64,000 nucleotides of DNA. Origin: Atkinsonella hypoxylon. Lineage: Eukaryota > Ascomycota > Sordariomycetes > Hypocreales > Clavicipitaceae. Within the stretch, counting starts at the first letter, position 1. Each line of letters opens with the position of its first letter. Below, piece after piece: positions 57,080 to 64,000 of this stretch. The stretch spans positions 124,001-188,000 of the forward strand of contig JFHB01000035.1 of NCBI GenBank assembly GCA_000729835.1. Reading direction: 5' to 3'. The position numbers and the translations under genes were made by a program. Under the pieces are notes generated by a model. It saw only the letters and a program-made list of their open reading frames with translations, made no database searches and was not told the origin of the DNA.

Positions 57080-57739
57080 TCACTCCCCTATCACGTCCTT
57101 CAGGAAGTTTTTAGAAAATCGGCTGCATTGCTCGAAAGCCTTCTCGAAGCCCTCTGAACCGCCGTAATAAGGGTCTTTCACCTCTTCGATCTTGCCCGTA
57201 CCGCTAAACTCGCCAAATAGCATAACCTTCGCCCTCGACCAGGAATTGTTGATACGACGGTTTTGTAAGTCTAACTCGAGCAAGTTCGACCGATCCATAA
57301 CGAATATGTAGTCAAAGAGTTCATAGTCCTGCGGAGTGATCTTTTTCATTGTTTTGGTTCCCGTCAGTATCCCGGGTCTTTCTTAACTATCTTTCGTTCC
57401 TAGGATGCTGCTTAGTGGACTTACACACCGCGCAGAATGATCATAATCAGTGATGCCGTGGTCTTTGAGCGTAGAAAGTGTTCTCGAGTCTGGTGCATCG
57501 CCCACGTGGTACGAGCCTGCAAATAAGCCAAGTCAGCATTATGAACTCATCATGATAATCCTTGCACCGCGAACGTTGCGCGTGAGTGGCCGATGCTCAC
57601 CCGTTCCGCATGAGTCAACCCTGTCGAATTTCCCCCTGTACTGAGGCTGTTTGATGAGATTTTTGAAAACTCCTTCTGCCATGGTCGAGCGGCAGATGTT
57701 GCCTAGGCATACAAACAGGACGGACACAGGTTCCGGCAT
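57080..57739 (-). CDS. Low-molecular-weight protein tyrosine phosphatase
   Basis: Three exons on the minus strand (57601-57739, 57425-57516, 57080-57340) give 163 residues, the normal length for the family. The phosphate-binding loop near the N-terminus reads CLGNICRS, with nucleophile Cys11 and Arg17. The general-acid loop DPYYGG has Asp133. IFVMDRSNL lies between them, as in yeast Ltp1. The enzyme dephosphorylates phosphotyrosine and small phosphate esters in the cytosol. The exact 5' end of exon 3 is the least certain part; the chosen donor (gtaagt after Cys77) and the aaaaag acceptor keep frame. Orientation is the same as the MAP kinase downstream. Confidence 0.9.
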
Positions 57740-58503
57740 TTTGGGCGAGCATGGAAATGAATGAATGGCACAAGAGTCGCAAAACCGGGAGGCACGTTGA
57801 TGTTGAAGATGCCCCTCCAAGAAAATAGTGGAGGAGTGTTGAGTCTAGTGGGGAGGAAGCCGCGGGGGTCAATTTAATCCGACCCTCAGCTCGAACAACG
57901 GATTGGTCAACAAGGGCAGATTAAAAGTCGACCACCCCTTGGCGGGCTCTGGTGTCGAATGTGGTATTGCAGCTCGGGTCATCTACAGGCTCTGTTCCAG
58001 CATCGGGCGATGTGGTGGACTACGCCTATCCCTGAAGAACACTATTAAATTAACTGATGGCGATAGAATATACGCAGAACCAATCCACTGATGGTAAGAC
58101 AAGGTAGCGCTGCCTGTTAGATAGCAGCTCGACAGAAAACAGTGCATTTTCATGTCACAATGAACAAAGTACAGTCATAATTCGATGTATTTTATTTCCA
58201 TGTCTTCTCCGACCTGGTTTCCTACACTAGCTTTCCCTGGCTCTCCAAAGAAGTCTGACCAGATTTCCATACCACCCGGCTTCTTCTCTGATCCAGCCTT
58301 TTCGACCCATGATCCCCACCCGAGTAGGTACTAAAACAAACAAAAAAAAAGACACGGAGCGCCTTGCTAAAAAGAGATGAGATTTTATACAGTAGGGATA
58401 CAGAGTTCATGTCATAAGAGATGTTGTCGATGATTTCCGTGGGTGAATTCGCTTGCCACGAGTGTCTCATCGTGCCATGTACCATAATACAGGGTTTTCG
58501 CCT
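57740..58503. other. Intergenic region, no gene recognised
   Basis: The 5' flank of the phosphatase and 3' flank of the PRELI gene. Nothing else is recognised. Confidence 0.5.
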
Positions 58504-59202
58504 TCAAGAAACGACTGTCTGTCGCTGCCGTTCTCGTCGCAAGGTCTCTAGCACTCCGATCACACCGTTGTTGCGGATTCGCTCCAGCACGAGTCGCATG
58601 CCGTCACGGCTCTTGCCAAGCTGGTCGAGGGTTTTGGTAGAAGCGAGGCTCTCAATGCTTCGTTGAATGCCTTTAGTGCCCCAGCCACCAATGATACCAG
58701 ATATGAAGCCGCCTTCTTGCTGGGCCTGTCCGAGCTTGCCACGAATCTTCTCGCCTAATCTCGACCGAAAGATGACAGATGTAGTCACGTCAGTCTGGCT
58801 AGCCATGTTCTCGGCAGGAAGTTTGAAAGTTTGCTGCTCAACGACGGAGAGAATACCCGTAAAGTTAAGATTTCGACTCTCAGTGTGCATCCATCCTTCT
58901 TTGATGTCGACGACGCTCGTTTCTAATATGTATGACGCCTTGTCACCACCACCACCACCACCCGTGACACTACCAGGAAGAAGCTTGAACACTGCAGCTG
59001 GCATGCGGCTCTTCTTCAGATGAATCCTGGTGGTATGAAGCCGCTGCGTCTCAGGATCGACATAGCTCGAGATGGTGTCGGTGCTCAGGACATGAGCAGC
59101 GAAAGGATTGAGCTGCGGAGAGTAATAGCGAAGGAAGTAGGCGAGGGTAACGGTAGGAAACGGATGCGTGTATTGATGAGCAGTCGTGTGAGTAAGAACC
59201 AT
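58504..59202 (-). CDS. PRELI/MSF1 domain protein (Ups1-like mitochondrial lipid transfer)
   Basis: A single-exon, 232-residue protein from ATG 59202 (MVLTHTTAHQYTHPFPTVTL). The first part matches the PRELI/MSF1 fold: HPFPTVTLAYFLRYY, NPFAAHVLSTDTIS, RLHTTRIHLKKSRMP, then ETSVVDIKEGWMHTESRNLNFTGILSV. The pattern 'NP...HVLS.DTIS' is closest to the Ups1 branch, which moves phosphatidic acid across the mitochondrial intermembrane space with Mdm35. The C-terminal 60 residues are helical and longer than in yeast Ups1. A run of six glycines marks a loop. There is no cleavable targeting peptide, as is usual for this Mdm35-dependent family. Confidence 0.87.
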   Translation of the reverse strand: MVLTHTTAHQYTHPFPTVTLAYFLRYYSPQLNPFAAHVLSTDTISSYVDPETQRLHTTRIHLKKSRMPAAVFKLLPGSVTGGGGGGDKASYILETSVVDIKEGWMHTESRNLNFTGILSVVEQQTFKLPAENMASQTDVTTSVIFRSRLGEKIRGKLGQAQQEGGFISGIIGGWGTKGIQRSIESLASTKTLDQLGKSRDGMRLVLERIRNNGVIGVLETLRRERQRQTVVS

Positions 59203-60022
59203 GGTCACTGATGCGATATAAATTGACCGTGAAGCGAGGAGGAGCGGTAGCGTAATTACATCGGTGACGCCTATCGTTGTCGCAATGTCGCTTGGAAAGT
59301 GTGGCCCTCGAGCTCACTGGGAGACTTCGGGGCTTGTCATTGACCAGTACAAATGTCAGAACCTCGTGCTCGGCACCACGAATGTGCCGGACCGAAGAGC
59401 AGCACAATGACGATGGTAAATAGAATAGCAAGTCAATCGAATAGACTTGAAGCTACACAAGCATGTGCCGATATCAGTTGGTGACAGAAGGGGGATGGGG
59501 AAAAGAAGAGGAGGGAGAAGTTCCCCAGCCAGGATTCAGCCATTGACGGGCCATTGATTGGGCACAAAGGCGGGGAAGCATGCGGGACAGTAAGCTGGAG
59601 AGCACGTGACTCTGTACTCCGATGAAGCTAGTAGCTGCCCCCATTCCGCGTTACAAAGCACGCACAGAGGTGGAGATGTGATGCTTCACCGAGCTGTCTC
59701 ATTGGAAAGTTCCATGCAGCTGGTAGTCCGGCCAATCAACACACGATTGGCTGGTGTGACGGATGTGGTGGGTGTGCGGCATGGCTACAATATTTCGCTG
59801 CAATCAGCAGACTAGTCAACTTTCTGACGCAGAGGATGATGCCTTCATCACGCCACAGATTCATGCTCAAGCGGAATGGACTACCTTCGTGTCCGATCTA
59901 AAGCGAAAGACAGATTATCTGTTCCAACACTGCGCTACATATTCAACTGCTAATGAATCCAGCCATCGGTCTGTCGGCACAGCACCAAAGGGCAACAGAG
60001 GTCCACAACCTGGCCATCGAAG
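59203..60022. other. Intergenic region, no gene recognised
   Basis: The promoter side of the PRELI gene, with a cacgtgac word near 59605. No other feature is recognised. Confidence 0.5.
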
Positions 60023-61384
60023 TCATGCCACCTTCTCAAACGTCACCGCTGCCTCGACGAAATCCACTCCACGATCCATGAATTCAATTTTCAACCCATG
60101 CGGTCTGCCATCCGCCCTAATTTGGAACTCACTACGCATAGCGGTATTTTGATATACATCATCCGCATCGGCGCAGATGATCCAGTGATCTCCCGAAACA
60201 TGACGGAAAGTAAGTTTCTGACCCCAATATGCCTCTTCCCTGTCAGATGTAAGACCGACGTGTCTGGATCTTCAGGATCCAGGCTCCTCGCGTAGCCTGA
60301 TCGGTCCAAAGCCAGGATGGTAGTAAGCCCCCGCTAGCACGCCTGCATGTATAGATGGCGGTACGGGCGTCTTAGCCCTGTTTGGGTAGAGCTTGTCAAG
60401 GGCATGCTTGACCCAATTGACCGCTTTGTCTAAACGCTCTTGGTAGCTTCATTGCATGCTATTCAGTAACATAATACCTGATCCAGGAGATAAAGGGGGA
60501 AGTTCCATGTCTCAATTGGAAACTTATCTGGCTTCAAAATCGAATCGTTTGTCCTCTGAAATGTCCAACTTGTCTGCGATCAACTTTGTTATCAAAATGG
60601 TTTAGACAGCATTTAACGTCACGGCCGTATTACCAAAGGCTACTGCGCCGTACTTCATCTGCGGTAACCAGTATACATACAATCCGTACGCACGTATGCC
60701 ACCCGCGTGTTGATAAACAGGCTGCCCGTACAGAGTCGTTCGATCCCACCCAGCCCATACAAGACGACGACCAACCCGCCGCTCGGAAGAGCTTCTGATA
60801 TCATCCTTGGCGTCGAATGTCGCGGTGAATTGCCTTGGATAGCGGCCTGGATTCGTGAAGAAGAATCTGAACCCATCTCGAGTAGTCCAGTGCGTTGGAG
60901 AAGATGGCACCAGCTCCGCCAAGTTTGGTCATGGATATATAAGGCACCTCAGTATAGTTTCCGTGCTCGTCGTCCCATTTCTACCCTGAGGCCAGATGTT
61001 CTGGCGCGTTGATGGCATCGTTCAAATCAAAATATGTAGACCTCATTCCCAGCGGGTTCCATATCGTCTCATTGAATACTGATGCGAGGCCTCTCCTAGT
61101 CAGCTTCTCCAGCACACACCCGAGTGCGATGTACATGGCATTAGAGTAAACCCATTTCATCCGCGGCTCTCCAAAAAGAGGTAGGTAGCACAGCCTTCGC
61201 ACCGCACTTCTTGGTGTTTCCTGAACGCCATCGTGCTCTTTCAGTGAAGCCACGTCCAGGCTACAGATGCTGGTTCGATGACTGACAGCGTCATCAAGTG
61301 TAACATGCGCAGTAGCCCATTCATTGTGTAGCACAAAGTCATCCCTATTCAGAGACGATATCGGAGTGGACCATCCTCTAGATA
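60023..61384 (-). pseudogene. Broken beta-lactamase-like (serine hydrolase) gene
   Basis: Minus-strand pieces match fungal beta-lactamase/penicillin-binding-type hydrolases. WATAHVTLDDAVSHRTS is followed by WVYSNAMYIALGCVLEKL (the YSN catalytic motif) and WNPLGMRSTYFDL. An in-frame TAG stop at 60983-60981 interrupts the next part, which resumes as YTEVPYISMTKLGGAGAIFSN. Frame breaks follow near 60810, before GQPVYQHAGGIRAYG, the region with the conserved HxG. The extreme C-terminus (FRHVSGDHWIICADADD ... FEKVA) is in yet another frame and ends at a TGA. The 5' part with the SxxK nucleophile is absent. Intact relatives hydrolyse esters or amides, sometimes in secondary metabolism. Confidence 0.72.
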
Positions 61385-61950
61385 GTTCTGAATGATTCTT
61401 GGAGTCAAGTCAGCAAGAGATACAACTAATAAGCGAATCCATCATTGCCAATTGCTTCTATTGTACTATTGCTGCTAATTACTTGTGCTACCACTGACTA
61501 GCACCAATTACTATAATAACATTAGTAGCAATTAACCAGTACTAGAAGCTGTATGCACCGATGGAATTAATTAGCAGCGACAGAAGCAACTAGCAGCATC
61601 ACACTATTAGTCTGTATTGTGGTGCGGCAAGCCACACACAGTGTATTAGTGCAAATGTTATCGAATAGCAACAGCTTAGTAGCAGCTTAGCAGCAGCTTA
61701 GCAGCAGGTATATCCACTAATTCGCACTGTCCTAGTGCAGATGGATGTCATGGTGCTAGAAAAAATGCCCCGCTTTGCATCTGAGATCAGCGACGCCGGA
61801 CTAAACTTCTTTCAGCTTTCTTATTAATTCCCGACCTTCCGTGACAAGCATCAAGGCCAATTGAAGAATTCTTTGTTTTAGAAGTCGCGCCTCCGCTTTC
61901 TCTTCCGCCGACCAAGCGACGAGTGATTCCCTACTGTTTCAACTACAGTC
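61385..61950. other. AT-rich intergenic sequence with GCTTAGCAGCA tandem repeat
   Basis: From about 61450 to 61760 the sequence is AT-rich with many TAGCA/CTAGT words and a tandem of an 11-12 base unit (agcagcttagc) at about 61670-61705. No coding. It ends in the THR1 promoter and leader. Confidence 0.6.
61670..61706. repeat. Short tandem repeat (AGCAGCTTAGC)n
   Basis: Three to four copies of the unit with one T/C variation (cagcttagtagcagcttagc...). Confidence 0.75.
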
Positions 61951-63194
61951 ATGGAATCATTTGTCATTCGGACGCCGTGCTCGAGCGCCAACATCGGCCC
62001 CGGCTTCGATGTTATTGGTCTGGCTCTCACCATCTATCTCGAGCTACAAGTCACCATCGACCGCTCCAAGCCTTCTTCCGACCACCCGCTCAATTGCAGA
62101 ATCACCTACGAGGGCCAGGGCGAAGGCTCCAGCGACATCAGTCTCGACCCTCGGAGCAATCTGATTACAAGAGTCGCGCTCTATGTGCTGAAATGCCATG
62201 ATCAGCGCGCATTCCCTGTTGAGACCCATGTCCATGTCAAGAACCCAATTCCTCTGGGAAGAGGCTTGGGTAGCTCAGGAGCTGCTGTGGTCGCGGGTGT
62301 TATGCTGGGCAAGGAAGTTGGTGGGCTGAAAGGCTTGGACCTGGACCGATTGTTCGACTATTGCCTTATGATTGGTACGTTGCTGTCCCTCAAGGGCTTT
62401 AAGATCCTTTTGCAAAAGATATTTGGACATGTTGGCTGAATTGCTTCGCAGAGAGACATCCTGACAATGTCGGCGCCGCCTTGTTTGGTGGATTTGTCGG
62501 AACATATCTAATGCCATTGAACCCCGAGGACGCAGCCAGAATAGAGGTTCCTCTATCAGAAGTCTTGCCATCACCTGCTGGTGGAGTCGACACCGGCAAG
62601 AAGCCACCTTCGCCACCTGTCGGTATTGGCCATCACATCAAGTTCCCCTGGGCTCTAGATATCAAGGCGGTTGCTATCATTCCTGACTTCATCGTTCCAA
62701 CCGCTTCGGCTCGCGCTGTCCTCCCGGAAAAGTACCCTCGCTCTGATGTGGTATGTGTCGACCGACCTGTTTGAAAGAGGAAGACCTGCTGAACGTAGCG
62801 AGCGATGGATTTTGGAAGATCCTGCTAACCTGTGATCCTACAGACGTTTAACCTGCAGCGAATCGCCCTTCTCCCGGTTGCTCTGGGTCAATCCCCGCCA
62901 GATCCCGAGCTCATTCACCTAGCCATGCAGGACAAGATTCACCAGCCATATCGCCAGACTCTGGTCCCTGGTCTGACGGAAGTGGTTGAGTCCATGTCTC
63001 CCAAGACGCAGCCGGGTTTCCTGGGAGTGTGCCTGTCTGGCGCTGGCCCGACTATTCTCGCTCTAGCGACAAGCAACTTCGAAGAGATTGCAAATCAGAT
63101 CATTGCCACGCTGAGGAAGTACAACGAAAAGAAGGACTTGGCTTGCCAGTGGCTGGTTCTCGAGCCTGCGGAGGGCACGCACGTTGTTCGATAG
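61951..63194 (+). CDS. THR1: Homoserine kinase
   Basis: This GHMP-family kinase phosphorylates homoserine to O-phosphohomoserine, the step before threonine synthase in threonine synthesis, in the cytosol. Three exons, 61951-62374, 62452-62750 and 62844-63194, give 357 residues, the family's usual length. MESFVIRTPCSSANIGPGFD opens the substrate-binding strand-loop. NPIPLGRGLGSSGAAVVAG (98-116) is the ATP phosphate-binding loop. ERHPDNVGAALFGG follows the first intron, and LSGAGPTILAL is the third GHMP motif. Introns are 77 and 93 nt with good consensus. It is next to, and co-directional with, the aldolase-family gene downstream. Confidence 0.95.
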
Positions 63195-63635
63195 ATGGTG
63201 TAGAACACATTGAAGATTATGCATTTCCAGGGCATAGACTATCGAAGCCGTTGACATATACACCCGAAAAAGTGGCCGAAAAAAAACCCCGTCAAAACTC
63301 ATACTCGACTTTCACTTGTAAATACCGATACCCGACACCGTCAATCCAACCTCACCTGTGCTTCCCCTGATGGATTACGCAGCTCAATATATTTCTCGTC
63401 CCGATGCGTTTTGACACGCATTGCCTCGTACGATCCCGAAGACGGAACAGCTTCCAACAACAACCCGCCACGTGTTTCTGAAGCATCCATGACTCATCAT
63501 CCGTCTACGTCTATTTACACCCATGGACGCCCAGATCAATTTCCTTGAATCGCCCAATTATCGGCCAGTCTATTTGTGCTACTCTGACCTCTTTCTATTT
63601 CTCATAAGATCAATTCTTACAAGATCTGAATCAAG
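63195..63635. other. Intergenic spacer
   Basis: The 3' flank of THR1 and the promoter/leader of the next gene. Nothing else is recognised. Confidence 0.5.
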
Positions 63636-64000
63636 ATGGCGTCCCCTCCCCCTCCTGGAATCTACGTCCCCGTCCCCACCTTCTTCGCCCCCAAACGAGC
63701 ATCGAACTATGACCCCGCTATCCCACCCGTCGACATTGCGACCCAGTCTGCCCATGCAGTCTACCTGGCCAAGTCTGGCATCAAGGGCCTCGTGATATTC
63801 GGCAGCACTGGCGAATCCGTTCACGTTCATCCACGGAACCGCAGGCCCATATTGGAAGGAATACGAAATGCACTCAACAATGAAGGGTTCGAGAACTACC
63901 CCATCATTGCGGGCACAGCGACGCACAGCATCGAAGAAACGGTAGAGCAGCTTGTAGATGCCAAGGAGGCAGGGTCACAATGGGGCATGGTCTTGGCACC
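63636..64000 (+). CDS. Dihydrodipicolinate synthase family protein, 5' part
   Basis: The frame runs from ATG 63636 (MASPPPPGIYVPVPTFF) out of the window after about 121 codons. Family marks are GIYVPVPTFF at the start of the barrel, GIKGLVIFGSTGESVHVHP (the GTTGE-like pyruvate-binding loop in which the first Thr is Ser) and IIAGTATHSIEETVEQLVDA. The Schiff-base lysine lies beyond the window end. Fungal members act as 4-hydroxy-2-oxoglutarate or 2-keto-3-deoxy-acid aldolases rather than in lysine synthesis, since fungi make lysine by the aminoadipate route. The precise substrate cannot be told. Confidence 0.85.
   Translation, partial: MASPPPPGIYVPVPTFFAPKRASNYDPAIPPVDIATQSAHAVYLAKSGIKGLVIFGSTGESVHVHPRNRRPILEGIRNALNNEGFENYPIIAGTATHSIEETVEQLVDAKEAGSQWGMVLA

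Overview
The window is nuclear DNA of a filamentous ascomycete, most likely a sordariomycete of the order Hypocreales. The reasons are the short introns (about 50-125 nt, GTRNGT donors, CTAAC-like branch sites, YAG acceptors), single-gene transcription units, a Zn(II)2Cys6 transcription factor, an Slt2/Mps1-type cell-wall MAP kinase, Atg5, DUF3405 and DUF3455 proteins, and relics of LysM and subgroup-C chitinase genes. The genus is not fixed by what I can see.

Layout. 1.7-8 kb: an unrecognised conserved protein (-), a membrane-anchored thioredoxin (+) and a 14-exon ADE4 amidophosphoribosyltransferase gene (+). 8.9-10.9 kb: a ThrE/PRM10-type transporter (-) convergent with ADE4. 12.8-21.1 kb: a co-directional run on + of a GT25 glycosyltransferase, a DUF3405 type II membrane protein and a large N-glycosylated membrane protein, plausibly a secretory-pathway/cell-surface neighbourhood. 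22.7-31.9 kb: a MARVEL-type membrane protein, a hydrophilic tandem-repeat protein, ATG5, a Rad28/CSA (ERCC8) WD40 protein (-) and a divergent small conserved nuclear-looking protein. 32-45 kb: a gene-poor accessory stretch with a decayed chitinase (-) beside a divergent decayed LysM gene (+), one intact unknown gene (-), a hairpin-rich block and a broken kinase-like gene. 45.4-59.2 kb: a 1178-residue Zn2Cys6 factor, a secreted DUF3455 protein, the SLT2-type MAPK (-), a low-molecular-weight tyrosine phosphatase (-) and a PRELI/MSF1 lipid-transfer protein (-). 60-64 kb: a broken beta-lactamase-like gene (-), homoserine kinase THR1 (+) and the 5' part of a dihydrodipicolinate-synthase-family gene (+) cut by the window end.

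Housekeeping genes (ADE4, THR1, ATG5, SLT2, CSA) alternate with accessory sectors that carry foldback/MITE-like elements, microsatellites and three kinds of pseudogene broken by nonsense codons and frameshifts. Long homopolymers (16-20 nt of A/T or G/C) are unusually common, including inside introns and once inside an ORF. Exon models were built by eye from splice consensus, reading-frame continuity and family knowledge. All multi-exon models given as CDS keep frame from start to stop.
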